DNA from: Secundilactobacillus yichangensis
GTDB taxonomy: Bacteria > Bacillota > Bacilli > Lactobacillales > Lactobacillaceae
Assembly: GCF_016861565.1 (NCBI RefSeq)
Contig: NZ_BOLK01000014.1
Location: 1 to 64,000, forward strand
Reading direction: 5' to 3'
DNA: 64,000 bases
The first letter of the stretch is position 1, and every line of letters begins with the position of its first letter. Below, piece by piece: positions 39,828-49,463 of the stretch. The position numbers and the translations under genes are program-made. The notes under the pieces are model-generated. The model had not been told where the DNA came from and did not search any database. It worked only from the letters and a program-made list of their open reading frames with translations.

Positions 39828-42161
39828 TTATTCGCTTCTTAAGGCCGTTGCTGCATCCTTCTTGGAAGCCATCCGCGCTGGGATGTGCCCGCCAATGATG
39901 GTCAGCACCGTACTGATAATGATCAGAATCACTGCAGCCCACAAACTAAGCTGGGCAACGTTGTTGAGATTCGTTAAGTTCTTGATCACCGCGTTAATTG
40001 GGAAAGTTGCTAACCAGGCGATCACGATACCAATCACACCAGAAGCAACACCTAGAATAGCTGTTTCAGCATCGAAGACCCGGGTAATATCCTTTTTACG
40101 GGCACCTAAGGCTTTCAGCACCCCAATTTCCTTGGTTCGTTCAAGCACTGAAGTGTACGTGATAATGCTGATCATGATCATACTAGTTACCAGCGAAATT
40201 GCAGCAAAGGCAATCAGCACGTAGGTAATGGCGTTCATTAAACCACCTGTCAGTTTAGAAACCGACCCCGCCATATCAGTATAAATAATCTTATCCGCTT
40301 TAGACTTACCCTTGTTATAACCATCCAGATAACTCAGCACTTTATCCTTGTTTTGGAAAGTATTCGGGTAAATCATAATGCTTGCAGGCACCTTCGAACC
40401 GCCTAAAGCGTTGATGACCTGGTTTTTAGCCGTACTGCCGGTTAAAGTTTGGCCTGTTAGGACGTTACGTGAACTAGCTTTTTGGGCCTTCACGATGTGT
40501 GAATCAGCGTTTTGATCAACCATTTCCTTGGTCAAGCGGTCACTGTAGACGAAACCAGGTGCGAGGATATTTTCCTCGTTAGCTGATTTAACTCGCAGTA
40601 CGCCGGCAACACGGAGAGTCTTATTGCTGCTATTATCGTACATTGACTTGTAATTGTTGCTTGGTAAATACATGCCCATCCGTTGCGTATAATAAGTATC
40701 ATTATTAACTGCTTTAACGGTGGTACCAACGATTTTATTGAAGTTGATTTTTTGGCCGTTTTTAACGTTAAATCCTAGGTTCTTTAAGCCGTTGATGTTG
40801 GTTGAATTATCCTTATTGATCACCAGTACGACATCCGTCGGTTTGCTTGGAAATTCGCCAGCCATAACTTTGTAGTGCTTATGCAGGAAACTGACTTTGC
40901 CATTATTATCGGTGGGATAAGAGGAAACACCCACCCCCACTGAACTGGCCATCATACTGGACATATCGGGACCATTAGCGTTCTTTTGATTCTGGTTAGA
41001 GAACTGAACTGGTTTGACCTTACCATTCACATTACGCAGCAAATTCATGCCTGTGGTGTAGGTGTAGCCAATATTTTTACTGTACTTAGGATTTAATTTT
41101 TTGACGTAGTTAACGTACTTTTGAGAGATCTTATTGGTATGCTGCGCTTTATCCGCCTCGCTAGTTTCAGCAGTTACCGCCTTATTCTTAGAAAAATGTT
41201 CCTTCTTCTGACTGCTATCAGCACCGTTTTGAGACGATGCCATTTGCGAAATTGTTACCGGATATTGTGCTAACGTATTTGACTGAGTTTTATCGATCTG
41301 CTTTTGAAAACCGTTTGATAGCGCCAAAACAATGGCAATCCCAATAATTCCAATACTAGAAGCAAAGGCTGTTAAGAAGGTTCGTCCCTTTTTAGTACGG
41401 ATATTCGTAAACGATAGCTTTAGTGCAGTCCAGTAAGTCATCTTGGTTTTCTTCAACGAGAAAGTTTGGTTTTCTTCCTGCTCGTCATATGGATCGGAGT
41501 CAGACTGAATCTTTCCGTCAGCAAAACGGATAATACGGTCAGCGTACTGATCGGCTAATTCCGGATTATGAGTAACCATGATCACCAGCCGTTCCTTAGA
41601 CAGGTCTTTGATGATCTGCATAATTTCCTGGCTGGTTTCAGTATCCAAGGCACCCGTTGGCTCATCACACAGCAGAATTTCTGGATCGTTAGCAATCGCA
41701 CGGGCAATGGCTACTCGTTGCATTTGTCCACCCGAAAGCTGGTTGGTCTTTTTGTACATATGTTCTTCCAAACCGACCCGCTTTAACGCAGTAATGGCGC
41801 GTTCCTTTTTCTCTGAGCTGGGAACACCGCTAAGTGTCATCCCTAATTCAACGTTATCAATGATCCCTAAATGACCAATTAAATTATAGCTTTGGAAAAT
41901 AAAGCCAACGGAATTATTTCGGTATGCATCCCAATCTGAGGCCTTAAATTCCTTGGTAGACTTCCCTTTGATGATTAGGTCGCCAGAATCATAAACATCT
42001 AAGCCACCAATATTATTTAACAGCGTTGTTTTCCCCGAACCGCTAGGGCCTAAAATTGCAACAAATTCTTGCTTTCGAAAAGCCACTGAAACATCATCCA
42101 GTGCTTTTGTAACGGTATCACCAACGTGATAGTACTTTTTTAAGTGTTTGAGTTCTAGCAT
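39828..42161 (-). CDS. MacB-type ABC exporter, ATPase fused to permease
   Basis: One polypeptide of 777 residues. The N-terminal ABC ATPase (about 1-225) has [28 protein letters not shown] (Q-loop), [15 protein letters not shown] and [11 protein letters not shown]. The permease starts with a helix at about 265-285, has a large extracytoplasmic domain (about 300-640) and three C-terminal helices in an FtsX fold (about 650-775, ending [19 protein letters not shown]). This architecture serves in antimicrobial peptide resistance and lipid or peptide export. No two-component system is adjacent. ATG 42161 follows GGAGG at 8 nt. A palindrome overlaps the -35. Confidence 0.92.
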   Translation of the reverse strand: MLELKHLKKYYHVGDTVTKALDDVSVAFRKQEFVAILGPSGSGKTTLLNNIGGLDVYDSGDLIIKGKSTKEFKASDWDAYRNNSVGFIFQSYNLIGHLGIIDNVELGMTLSGVPSSEKKERAITALKRVGLEEHMYKKTNQLSGGQMQRVAIARAIANDPEILLCDEPTGALDTETSQEIMQIIKDLSKERLVIMVTHNPELADQYADRIIRFADGKIQSDSDPYDEQEENQTFSLKKTKMTYWTALKLSFTNIRTKKGRTFLTAFASSIGIIGIAIVLALSNGFQKQIDKTQSNTLAQYPVTISQMASSQNGADSSQKKEHFSKNKAVTAETSEADKAQHTNKISQKYVNYVKKLNPKYSKNIGYTYTTGMNLLRNVNGKVKPVQFSNQNQKNANGPDMSSMMASSVGVGVSSYPTDNNGKVSFLHKHYKVMAGEFPSKPTDVVLVINKDNSTNINGLKNLGFNVKNGQKINFNKIVGTTVKAVNNDTYYTQRMGMYLPSNNYKSMYDNSSNKTLRVAGVLRVKSANEENILAPGFVYSDRLTKEMVDQNADSHIVKAQKASSRNVLTGQTLTGSTAKNQVINALGGSKVPASIMIYPNTFQNKDKVLSYLDGYNKGKSKADKIIYTDMAGSVSKLTGGLMNAITYVLIAFAAISLVTSMIMISIITYTSVLERTKEIGVLKALGARKKDITRVFDAETAILGVASGVIGIVIAWLATFPINAVIKNLTNLNNVAQLSLWAAVILIIISTVLTIIGGHIPARMASKKDAATALRSE

Positions 42162-42188
42162 TCTTGGTACCTCCATAGTGTAAAGGCG

Positions 42189-42216
42189 ACTATAAACTAC
42201 AATTGATAAAAGTCAA
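42189..42216 (-). promoter_or_regulatory. ABC-exporter promoter
   Basis: Minus strand TTGACT (42211-42216), 16 nt, TATAGT (42189-42194). The leader would be only about 20 nt. Confidence 0.65.
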
Positions 42217-42240
42217 TTATTAATTTGTATTTAATAATTG
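42214..42240 (-). promoter_or_regulatory. Palindromic operator candidate overlapping the -35
   Basis: CAATTATTAA (42214-42223) and TTAATAATTG (42231-42240), perfect 10 bp arms around 7 nt. They overlap the -35 by 3 nt, as a repressor or activator site would. No regulator gene is adjacent. Confidence 0.55.
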
Positions 42241-42400
42241 TGCCTCGATTTCGCCTAGGTAACTGATTAGCAACTTTGCCCATTATGCGCTTTTATTTCA
42301 GATTCTTCTTCATTCTCAGTTACATTTTATCAGAGTCTGTCTTCTTTTACCGCTAAAATCTGATTAGCTTCAATTAATTAATACTCAAAATATTTAATGC
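42241..42400. other. Gene-free stretch upstream of the ABC exporter
   Basis: A/T-rich. I see no ORF or structured element between the operator candidate and the SDR terminator. Confidence 0.5.
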
Positions 42401-42406
42401 AAAATA

Positions 42407-42457
42407 AAAACAACACTATTTTCAGCCAAATTAACGACCGCAAAATAGTGTTGTTTT
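42407..42457 (-). terminator. SDR gene terminator
   Basis: Perfect 16 bp AAAACAACACTATTTT/AAAATAGTGTTGTTTT (42407-42422/42442-42457), 24 nt before the SDR stop codon position. Confidence 0.85.
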
Positions 42458-42480
42458 CTGGAGTTAGACTATTAGGCGCG

Positions 42481-43230
42481 TTAAGCTCTCACGCCGCCAT
42501 CGACCGTAAACTCACCACCGATAGCATACTTAGATTCATCGCTGCCAAGGTAGACACAAATTTCACCAATGTCCTTTGGTTCACCAAGGTGCCCAGCGGG
42601 AATGGTCTGAATAATTTGTTCTTTGGCGTCTTCCGGCACAATATTCGTATCGATCCAGCCGGGATGAACCGAATTAACCCGGATTTTGATGCCGCGACGT
42701 GCTAAAGATGAAGCTGCTGCGCGGGTCAGCATCCGACTACCACCCTTGCTGGCAGAATAATCAGGTGCCATCGGCAACCCAACCAATCCAGCAACAGAGG
42801 AAACATTGATAATGGATCCGGTAGCATTATTCGTCTTCTTCATGGCGTTAATGCCGGCTTTCATCCCAAGAAAGTTACCGGTTAAGTTAATATCAATCAC
42901 TTGCTGCCAGTCAGCTAACGGCTTATCTTCAATTGGCTTGCCATCTCCACCAACGCCAGCATTGTTGACCAGAATATCGAGTTTCCCAAACTTAGAGATA
43001 GTCGCATCAATTACCTTTTGCCAATCAGCCTCTTGAGAAACGTCTTGCTGTACAAATAACGCCCGGTCATCACCAAACTTTGCCACGGCTTTTTTACCGC
43101 CTTCAACGTTATGATTGGCAGTGAGCACCACGTTAGCACCCTCTTCAATGTAGCATTCGGCAATCCCCAAACCAATACCTGCAACGCCACCGGTAATGAT
43201 AGCAACTTTATTCCTTAAACGATCAGTCAA
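42481..43230 (-). CDS. Short-chain dehydrogenase/reductase (classical SDR)
   Basis: NAD(P)-dependent oxidoreductase. Rossmann motif [12 protein letters not shown] (about 14-25), NNAG, catalytic Ser in INVSSVAG and YSASK (Tyr-x3-Lys), and the C-terminal GGEFTVDGG. Overall it resembles the R-specific alcohol dehydrogenase group of L. brevis, so a ketone/alcohol substrate is plausible but not proven. The start is TTG 43230 ([15 protein letters not shown]), 8 nt after AAGGAG; the in-frame GTG at 43239 touches the ribosome site. 249 residues. The promoter overlaps a Rex-like motif. Confidence 0.92.
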   Translation of the reverse strand: MTDRLRNKVAIITGGVAGIGLGIAECYIEEGANVVLTANHNVEGGKKAVAKFGDDRALFVQQDVSQEADWQKVIDATISKFGKLDILVNNAGVGGDGKPIEDKPLADWQQVIDINLTGNFLGMKAGINAMKKTNNATGSIINVSSVAGLVGLPMAPDYSASKGGSRMLTRAAASSLARRGIKIRVNSVHPGWIDTNIVPEDAKEQIIQTIPAGHLGEPKDIGEICVYLGSDESKYAIGGEFTVDGGVRA

Positions 43231-43269
43231 TACGACCACTCCTTAACCTCTATTTTTTAAACTTATCTT

Positions 43270-43298
43270 ATTGTACAATTTCACACAATCATTCACAA
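43270..43298 (-). promoter_or_regulatory. SDR promoter with Rex-like site
   Basis: Minus strand TTGTGA (43293-43298), 17 nt, TACAAT (43270-43275). Between them TTGTGTGAAATTGTACAA (43271-43288) has the TTGTG-N8-(C/T)ACAA layout of a Rex operator with one mismatch. Confidence 0.5.
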
Positions 43299-43347
43299 AC
43301 TTTACGCTTTCTGATAAAAGGGATTAGCGACTCCAGCAAAATAAAAA

Positions 43348-43377
43348 ACCACAATCATCAAAAGATGATTGCGGTTC
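43348..43377 (-). terminator. prs terminator
   Basis: AACCACAATCATC/GATGATTGCGGTT with one mismatch on the plus strand (a wobble on the minus), then a T-run. It lies 10 nt past the prs stop. Confidence 0.85.
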
Positions 43378-43386
43378 AACGTTCAA

Positions 43387-44364
43387 CTATTCTGCACCGT
43401 GGAAACGATTATGGAACAGTGGACTAACTGGCCGATTCTCGTGAATCCGGATGATGGCATCGCCAATCAGCGGTCCCACGGAAATCTGCTTAATTTTATC
43501 GATTTGTTTTTCCTTTGGTAACTGAATTGAATCAGTTACGATCAACTGCTTAATGGCTGAATTTTGAATTCGTTCAATGGCTGGACCGGAAAGAACTGGA
43601 TGAGTCGCACTAGCGTAAACATCCGTTGCACCCGCATCCTTCAACGCCTGTGCTCCCAATGTTATGGTCCCCGCCGTGTCGATCATATCATCGATCATGA
43701 TAGCACGCTTACCTTTAACATCACCAATAATATTCATAATCTCAGCAACATTGGCTCTTGGCCGTCGTTTATCAATGATGGCAATTGGTGCCTTCAAAAA
43801 TTCAGCTAGCGCCCGAGCACGACTAACACCACCATGGTCAGGAGAAACCACAACAGCATTCTCATCAATACCATGATTAATGAAGTAATCAGCTAACAGT
43901 GGCGCACCCATCAAATGATCTACTGGCACATCAAAGAATCCTTGAATCTGTGCGGCATGTAAATCCAGCGCAACCACACGGCTAATACCCGCTTTTTCAA
44001 GCATGTTAGCAACCAGTTTAGCCGTAATTGGTTCACGAGACCGCGCCTTACGATCTTGCCGTGCGTAACCGTAATATGGAATAACCACATTAATTGTTGC
44101 TGCACTGGCACGGCGAAGCGCATCAACCATAATCAACAGTTCCATCAAATTGTCATTAACAGGAGCGGAAGTCGATTGAATGACAAACACGTGGCAGCCG
44201 CGAATGCTTTCTTCAATGTTGATCCGGATCTCACCGTCACTAAAACGGTCAACTGATGTTTTTCCAAGACTAACACCAACTTCGTCAGCAATCCGCTGAG
44301 CAAGTGGTTTGTTGGAATTTAACGCAAAGATTTTCAACTTTGGGTCATTATATTTCTCTAACAT
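43387..44364 (-). CDS. prs: Ribose-phosphate pyrophosphokinase
   Basis: Makes PRPP from ribose 5-phosphate and ATP, feeding purine, pyrimidine, His and Trp synthesis and the Hpt salvage enzyme in this window. Class I motifs: [33 protein letters not shown] and the PRPP loop [15 protein letters not shown] (about 220). The start is ATG 44364 ([10 protein letters not shown]) with GGAGG upstream, giving 325 residues; the longer frame reads through the ribosome site. It follows glmU, as in Bacillus. Confidence 0.97.
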   Translation of the reverse strand: MLEKYNDPKLKIFALNSNKPLAQRIADEVGVSLGKTSVDRFSDGEIRINIEESIRGCHVFVIQSTSAPVNDNLMELLIMVDALRRASAATINVVIPYYGYARQDRKARSREPITAKLVANMLEKAGISRVVALDLHAAQIQGFFDVPVDHLMGAPLLADYFINHGIDENAVVVSPDHGGVSRARALAEFLKAPIAIIDKRRPRANVAEIMNIIGDVKGKRAIMIDDMIDTAGTITLGAQALKDAGATDVYASATHPVLSGPAIERIQNSAIKQLIVTDSIQLPKEKQIDKIKQISVGPLIGDAIIRIHENRPVSPLFHNRFHGAE

Positions 44365-44423
44365 GGGATCCTCCAATGGCTTAATTCTACATACATTTTA
44401 CACTAATTCACAAGTTCAGTATA

Positions 44424-45803
44424 TTACTTTTCTGGGTCATAAGGTAGCTTTTTGAAATACCCTGGCTTATTGGTCTGCCGAGCACGGGCAATGGCCATAT
44501 CATACTGGTTCACGCCATCGGTAATCGTTGACCCTGCCGCGATAAAGGAATGATCAGCCACCGTCAATGGTGCAATCAAGTTAGAATTACTGCCAATAAA
44601 GGCATCGTCGCCAACCGTGGTTTCGTGCTTGTGGGCACCATCATAGTTAACAAAGACTACACCGCAGCCAACGTTGATTCGTTTGCCCAAGTGGGCATTC
44701 CCAACGTAGGTCAAGTGGCCTACCTTAGTGCCTTCATCGATTGTTGCTTTCTTAACTTCAACAAAATTACCCAAATGAACGTTTTTCCCAATATGTGAAT
44801 CTGGACGCAAATGACTCATTGGTCCAATATTGCTGCCATCTTCCATTTCGGAATCTTCTAGATAAGAAGATGTCACCGTCACATTATCATGTAAAACGGT
44901 ATCATGCAACTCAGAGTGCGCACCAATATGACAATTTTCACCAATCACCGTCTTGCCCTTTAGAAGAACACCTGGTTCAATGATGGTATCAGAGCCAATT
45001 TTAATGTCGACATCGATGTACGTGTCTTCGGGATTAATTAAAGTCACACCATTGTTCATGTGGTATTCATTGATTCGACGCTGCATGACCTTGGTTGCTT
45101 TAGAAAGCGCAACGCGATCGTTAACCCCCATTGATTCTTCAAAGGACGGCATCCGATAAGCTGCGACAATATCGCCCTGCTCCTTCAAAATCTGGATTAC
45201 ATCCGTCAAGTAATACTCACCCTGAGCATTATGATTAGAGGTCTTGTGCAGCGCTGCAAACAGTGCCTTGTTATCAAAAACATAGACTCCGGTGTTAATC
45301 TCGTTGATTTCTTGTTCCTGCTTTGTGGCATCCTTTTGCTCAACAATTTTTTCAACGATACCGATATCGTTACGAACGATTCGGCCGTAACCCGTTGGAT
45401 CAGGAGATTGAGACGTTAAGATTGTAGCAACCGCCTTTTTAGCTTCATGATACTGAAATAATTTTTCGAAGGTTTCTGCTCGAAATAACGGTGTATCGCC
45501 ACTGACCACTAGGGTTGTTCCGTCTTGATCCTTTAATAGCGGCTCAGTCTGCAAAACAGCGTGGCCGGTACCAAGCTGTTCCTTTTGCAGGACGTACTTA
45601 GTCCGATCTCCAAGTGTTTCTTCAACCTGTTCTGCACCATAGCCGACTACCGTCACAATTTGATCCATATGAGTCTTTTCCACTTGAGTCAAAACGTGGT
45701 CAACCATTGAACGGCCACAGACTTGATGTAAAACTTTATACAGTTTCGACTTCATTCGTGTTCCCTTACCAGCAGCGAGAATAATCGTATTTCTAGTACT
45801 CAT
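44424..45803 (-). CDS. glmU: Bifunctional GlmU uridyltransferase/acetyltransferase
   Basis: Makes UDP-GlcNAc: N-terminal pyrophosphorylase ([19 protein letters not shown], about 8-26) and C-terminal left-handed beta-helix acetyltransferase with hexapeptide repeats (about 250-440). The C-terminal segment with [21 protein letters not shown] is intact. 459 residues. It feeds murA and the rest of the cell-wall pathway. It lies between purR and prs, the conserved Bacillus order, with no terminator between glmU and prs. Confidence 0.97.
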   Translation of the reverse strand: MSTRNTIILAAGKGTRMKSKLYKVLHQVCGRSMVDHVLTQVEKTHMDQIVTVVGYGAEQVEETLGDRTKYVLQKEQLGTGHAVLQTEPLLKDQDGTTLVVSGDTPLFRAETFEKLFQYHEAKKAVATILTSQSPDPTGYGRIVRNDIGIVEKIVEQKDATKQEQEINEINTGVYVFDNKALFAALHKTSNHNAQGEYYLTDVIQILKEQGDIVAAYRMPSFEESMGVNDRVALSKATKVMQRRINEYHMNNGVTLINPEDTYIDVDIKIGSDTIIEPGVLLKGKTVIGENCHIGAHSELHDTVLHDNVTVTSSYLEDSEMEDGSNIGPMSHLRPDSHIGKNVHLGNFVEVKKATIDEGTKVGHLTYVGNAHLGKRINVGCGVVFVNYDGAHKHETTVGDDAFIGSNSNLIAPLTVADHSFIAAGSTITDGVNQYDMAIARARQTNKPGYFKKLPYDPEK

Positions 45804-45868
45804 TAGACAAACTCCTTAACATTATTAGTCATTCAATCATTTATTACATGAAACGCTAACACTTACGT

Positions 45869-46708
45869 TTAAAATTGCGTCAATCGCTCTGGCGTGTAGA
45901 TTTGTTCTGCAAAATTACCAGCTGTGACGTCAACGTGATCATTAGTGGCATGAATCTTAAGTAATGAAGTGTATTTAGGCACCTTTCGCTCACCCGCAAA
46001 AGCGCCTTCCGCAAACACGGCAACTCCGGCAACTTTGGCGTCAAATTCCTTGACTAAGGATTGCATACCGCCGACGGTTCCGCCGCCCTTCATGAAATCA
46101 TCCACGATTAATACCCGTGAACCTGGCGCTAAACTGCGCTTGGACAGTGCCATTTTTTCGATTCGGCTGCTTGAACCCGAAACGTAGTTCACGCTAACCG
46201 TTGAACCCTCAGTAATCTGTGAATCATGCCGGGCAATCACAAACGGCACGTTTAAGTAATCCGAAATGCTCTGCGCAATCGGAATTCCCTTGGTTGCCAC
46301 CGTCAAAACGGTATCAACCTCATCTTCTAAATACTGGGTGGCAACCAAACGGCCAACTTGACGCAAAACGCTTGGCCGACCCAGTAAGTCGGACATGTAC
46401 ACGTAACCGCCGGGTAGGAAACGATCAGCTTCTGACAGCGATTCAATCACGCTATCAACGAACTCAGTAGCTTCTTGCTGAGGAATGTACGGAATAAACC
46501 GTGCTCCGCCAGCGGCACCGGGAACCGTTTCTAACAGACCCGTTCCCCGAGCTTTAAGTGTTCGCTTTAAAATCGTCAGATCTTCACTGATTGAAGACTT
46601 GGCTGACCCGTAACGTTCCGAAAAAAAGGTCAACGACACTAATTGATGAGGCCGCTCTAACAGATACCGGGTCATATCAATCAGCCGGTCGCTTCTTCTT
46701 ACTTTCAC
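45869..46708 (-). CDS. purR: Purine operon repressor PurR
   Basis: PRPP-responsive repressor of purine genes in Firmicutes. N-terminal winged helix (RRSDRLIDMTRYLLERPHQLVSLTFFSERYGSAKSSISEDL) and a C-terminal PRT-fold effector domain with the PRPP loop VLIVDDFMKGGGTVGGM (about 200). I choose GTG 46708 (MKVRRSDRL), 279 residues, with GGAGG 8 nt upstream, since this aligns with the MKFRRS start of Bacillus PurR; the more upstream ATG 46723 overlaps that ribosome site. A near-perfect PurBox lies at 46763-46775, pointing to autoregulation. Confidence 0.96.
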   Translation of the reverse strand: MKVRRSDRLIDMTRYLLERPHQLVSLTFFSERYGSAKSSISEDLTILKRTLKARGTGLLETVPGAAGGARFIPYIPQQEATEFVDSVIESLSEADRFLPGGYVYMSDLLGRPSVLRQVGRLVATQYLEDEVDTVLTVATKGIPIAQSISDYLNVPFVIARHDSQITEGSTVSVNYVSGSSSRIEKMALSKRSLAPGSRVLIVDDFMKGGGTVGGMQSLVKEFDAKVAGVAVFAEGAFAGERKVPKYTSLLKIHATNDHVDVTAGNFAEQIYTPERLTQF

Positions 46709-46751
46709 TTTGGTTTCCTCCATGTCACTTAACGTCATATTTAATATTATT

Positions 46752-46775
46752 ATTCTAGCATAAATGTTCGGGTTT
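46752..46775 (-). promoter_or_regulatory. purR promoter with PurBox
   Basis: Coding-strand AAACCCGAACATT (46763-46775) matches the PurBox AWWWCCGAACWWT at 12 of 13 positions. A TAGAAT -10 follows at 46752-46757. A repressor there would block its own promoter. Confidence 0.75.
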
Positions 46776-46892
46776 AAGGGATTCATTCTATGAATCTCAT
46801 GATTTTATTAACATTTCTTTGAAGTTTATTCCTTTTACCTAGCCAAAAACTGTTCAGATATACGGATACTCTTATCGACTTATCAATTCAGC

Positions 46893-46927
46893 CAAAAATC
46901 AGGCACAACGTCAATCGCCGTGCCTGA
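46893..46927 (-). terminator. znuB terminator
   Basis: TCAGGCAC/GTGCCTGA (46899-46906/46920-46927) followed by T-run TTTTT on the minus strand, 13 nt past the stop. Confidence 0.85.
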
Positions 46928-46940
46928 ATACTGTTATAAA

Positions 46941-47732
46941 CTATGCGCGAATCCGCTGATAAACTAGTGCGCTGAAGTAGAAAATCACTTCAATAACGGC
47001 AATAAAGAAACTGACCGGCCAATTAGTCACGTAGCTGAGGTACAGTCCCAGCCAGACACCGATCAACGAAAATGCAACGGCCACACTGATCATCATGCCT
47101 ACCGTATGGGCAAAATACTTCGCTGCCGCAGCTGGCAAGGTCAGCAGAATAAAAATCAGCAATGAGCCAACGATTTGCGCTGCAACACTGACCGAAAACG
47201 CTAACAGAACTAAAAAGATAACCGATAAAGTTCGGGTCCAAAGGCCCTTTACCTGAGCACCAATCGGGTCAAACGAATCAAATTTCAGGTAGCGGTAAAT
47301 CACCATGACCACTACTAGTACGGAAACGGACAAGATCATCATCTGGACCACGTTGGCACGGCTGATACCAATCACACTCCCAAATAAAATACCGGTAGCG
47401 TAACTGGCATTGCTGTCAGCTAACGAGAGAAACAGAATCCCTAAGCCAATCGCCAAGGCTGAAATGGCCGTAATGGAATTTTCACGCCTCGATGACTTGG
47501 CTCCCAATTCACCGACACCAATGGAACTGATTGTCGTAAATAAAAGCATACCGTTTAAAGGCTGCCAACCCATAAAAATTCCGAAGGCCGCACCAGCAAA
47601 ACCGATTTCAGATAGGGTATGCGTTAGGAAAGACATGTTTCGAGCAATCACAAAAACACCCATGATACCAGAAATAATCGCAATTAACGTCCCAGCCATA
47701 TAGGCGTTTTGCATAAAGGGATAACTAAGCAT
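46941..47732 (-). CDS. znuB: Metal ABC transporter permease (ZnuB/AdcB-like)
   Basis: ABC-3 family permease with about 8 hydrophobic segments in 263 residues. The signature is MSFLTHTLSEIGFAGAAFGIFMG near the N-terminus and a central IGISRANVVQM EAA-like loop. It imports Zn or Mn with the ATPase coded just upstream; the start overlaps the ATPase stop by 8 nt. Zinc rather than manganese is inferred from the GTAATNATTAC-type operator in front of the operon. No substrate-binding lipoprotein gene is present here, so it must lie elsewhere. Confidence 0.9.
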   Translation of the reverse strand: MLSYPFMQNAYMAGTLIAIISGIMGVFVIARNMSFLTHTLSEIGFAGAAFGIFMGWQPLNGMLLFTTISSIGVGELGAKSSRRENSITAISALAIGLGILFLSLADSNASYATGILFGSVIGISRANVVQMMILSVSVLVVVMVIYRYLKFDSFDPIGAQVKGLWTRTLSVIFLVLLAFSVSVAAQIVGSLLIFILLTLPAAAAKYFAHTVGMMISVAVAFSLIGVWLGLYLSYVTNWPVSFFIAVIEVIFYFSALVYQRIRA

Positions 47733-48420
47733 TATTCATCTCGCCTACTTTCTCATTGGTCAGATCGGAAATATCGCCCGCCTCGTATTGCCCTGGGCTC
47801 AAAAACAGGTAGTGATCCGCGTATCGCCGTGCCAGCGGGATATCATGCGTCACAAAAATGACGGTGAGCTGCTGCTGATTATTGATTTGCTTCACCAGAT
47901 CCAGCAGTTCAGTCTTAGCAATTGGATCCAGACTGGCCGTTGATTCATCCAAAATCAACAGGCTGGGCCGATCCAGTAGTGCCTGTGCTAAATATGCTTT
48001 TTGCTTTTCGCCACCCGAAGCTTGACCCAGCGGCCGTTTTCGAATGTCATAAAGCTTGGTCTCCGTTAGAATTTCGTTGACTCTTCGCCGCTCCTTAGCC
48101 GTTAACCAAGGCAAGCCGATTTTGGCAAAATTCAAACCCACAAAGTCCTGAATGCTGAGCGGATACTCCGCGTCAACGTTACGAAACTGCGGCACGTATC
48201 CAACCGGTACCGCTTGTCTGCTGGGTAGAAAGGTCAGGGTCCCACTAGTTGGCTTCAATTCTTGCAGGATCAACCGCATTAAAGTCGTCTTACCAACTCC
48301 GTTTTCACCAACAATACTCAAAAAATCCCCACGTTTTAAATCGTAATTCAAATCTTTTAGGACTTGCTTATCGGGAAAAGCAAAGGCTAAATGTTTTAGT
48401 TGTAATATCGATTCAGTCAT
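47725..48420 (-). CDS. znuC: Metal ABC transporter ATPase (ZnuC/AdcC-like)
   Basis: Cytoplasmic ATPase, 231 residues. Walker A GENGVGKTTLMRL (about 38-50), Q-loop GYVPQFRNVD, signature ASGGEKQKAYLAQALLDRP (the canonical LSGG reads ASGG), Walker B LLILDESTASLD and H-switch FVTHDI. First gene of the two-gene operon. The leader from the predicted promoter carries two overlapping palindromes and a terminator-like hairpin directly before GAGGAG. Confidence 0.92.
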   Translation of the reverse strand: MTESILQLKHLAFAFPDKQVLKDLNYDLKRGDFLSIVGENGVGKTTLMRLILQELKPTSGTLTFLPSRQAVPVGYVPQFRNVDAEYPLSIQDFVGLNFAKIGLPWLTAKERRRVNEILTETKLYDIRKRPLGQASGGEKQKAYLAQALLDRPSLLILDESTASLDPIAKTELLDLVKQINNQQQLTVIFVTHDIPLARRYADHYLFLSPGQYEAGDISDLTNEKVGEMNNA

Positions 48421-48438
48421 ACATTCTCCTCAATAAAA

Positions 48439-48458
48439 AAAGCACGTAACGTGCTTTT
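48439..48458 (-). terminator. Terminator-like hairpin in front of znuC
   Basis: Minus strand AAAAAGCACG-TTA-CGTGCTTTTT plus further T, ending 10 nt before the ribosome site. It lies downstream of the predicted znuC promoter, so it is either an attenuator or the terminator of the preceding hydrolase gene with partial readthrough. Confidence 0.6.
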
Positions 48459-48464
48459 TCTAAT

Positions 48465-48488
48465 TTACTGTAAACAGTAATAATTACT
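48465..48488 (-). promoter_or_regulatory. Overlapping palindromes, Zur-like operator
   Basis: AGTAATAATTACT (48476-48488) contains the GTAATNATTAC core of Gram-positive Zur boxes. Overlapping it is TTACTGTAAACAGTAA (48465-48480), giving three half-sites. They cover the predicted start of transcription. Confidence 0.6.
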
Positions 48489-48493
48489 ATTTT

Positions 48494-48521
48494 ATTGTAA
48501 AGGTTTCTACTTAGAAGTCAA
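48494..48521 (-). promoter_or_regulatory. znuCB promoter
   Basis: Minus strand TTGACT (48516-48521), 16 nt, TACAAT (48494-48499), just after the hydrolase stop codon. Confidence 0.6.
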
Positions 48522-48527
48522 TCTCTT

Positions 48528-49451
48528 TTAAAGATATTGCGCCAAAAAGTCGGACAATACTTGCTCATAATGCTGAGGATCATGGGCATAGGCTTGAATG
48601 TGTTTAGCGTGTGGCACAATATATGATGCTTTAGGTCCTTGGATAGCATCGTACAAAACTTTTGCGTGCTTAACTGGCACCACTTGATCGTCCTCGCCAT
48701 GAATAATCAGTACGGGTACCATGGCCCGTTTGAGCTGCTCGTCCACCCGCTCCTGACTGAGTCGAGAACCGGTTCGAAAGCGCGCTAGCCAGTCTGCAAT
48801 CGGTACGATTGGATTAGCAGGTAAGTGATAGTCACGACGTAAAGTTGTTTTAGCCATTTGGTAGATTGAAGCAAATCCCGAGTCAGCCACCACAGCTTTC
48901 ACGTTTTGAGGCAGATGTTCGCCAGCGGTTGCCAGTACTGTTGCAGCACCCATACTGAAACCCATCAAAACAATTTTAACGTCATCGCCTAACTCAGCAA
49001 TCACTTTATTGATCCAACCAAGATAGTCTTTCCGATCCGGCCAGCCGAAGCCGATTCGGTGACCGTCACTTTCTCCCTGAGCCCGAGCGTCAGGCATTAA
49101 AACGTTGTACCCATGGTCATGAAACAGCCGGGCTAACGGGATCATTTGTTCTCGAGCATGGTTAATGCCATGCGCCAAAATCACGACTCGCTGACTGGTT
49201 TGCGCGGCCGGAATATAACTTGCACGCAATGTCAGGCCATCCGGCGTGGTTTGCCGCCATTCCTGAATGGGTTGTTTAAGGTACCAAACATTATCGGCTG
49301 CTGTATTCTCCGAGACCGCTTTATGGTGTCCCTTATCTTTTTCAGAATCACTAATGTGTGTCAGATTGTGATATACAGCCACACTAGCTGCCACGGCAGC
49401 CGTCAATCCCGTTGCTAACGTCGCTGCTGAAATTTTAAGCCATTTAGACAA
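48528..49451 (-). CDS. Membrane-anchored alpha/beta hydrolase
   Basis: 307 residues. N-terminal signal anchor (LKISAATLATGLTAAVAASVAVY, about 4-26), then an alpha/beta-hydrolase domain facing outside: oxyanion region VILAHGINH, nucleophile Ser in LMGFSMGAATVL, acid Asp in IHGEDDQVVP, and His in VPHAKHIQAY. Serine-esterase or peptidase activity is likely; the substrate is unknown. It resembles the YqkD/FrsA-type extracellular hydrolases of Bacilli. 12 nt after ispE, so probably co-transcribed with it. Confidence 0.88.
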   Translation of the reverse strand: MSKWLKISAATLATGLTAAVAASVAVYHNLTHISDSEKDKGHHKAVSENTAADNVWYLKQPIQEWRQTTPDGLTLRASYIPAAQTSQRVVILAHGINHAREQMIPLARLFHDHGYNVLMPDARAQGESDGHRIGFGWPDRKDYLGWINKVIAELGDDVKIVLMGFSMGAATVLATAGEHLPQNVKAVVADSGFASIYQMAKTTLRRDYHLPANPIVPIADWLARFRTGSRLSQERVDEQLKRAMVPVLIIHGEDDQVVPVKHAKVLYDAIQGPKASYIVPHAKHIQAYAHDPQHYEQVLSDFLAQYL

Positions 49452-49463
49452 ATTGATCTCTCC

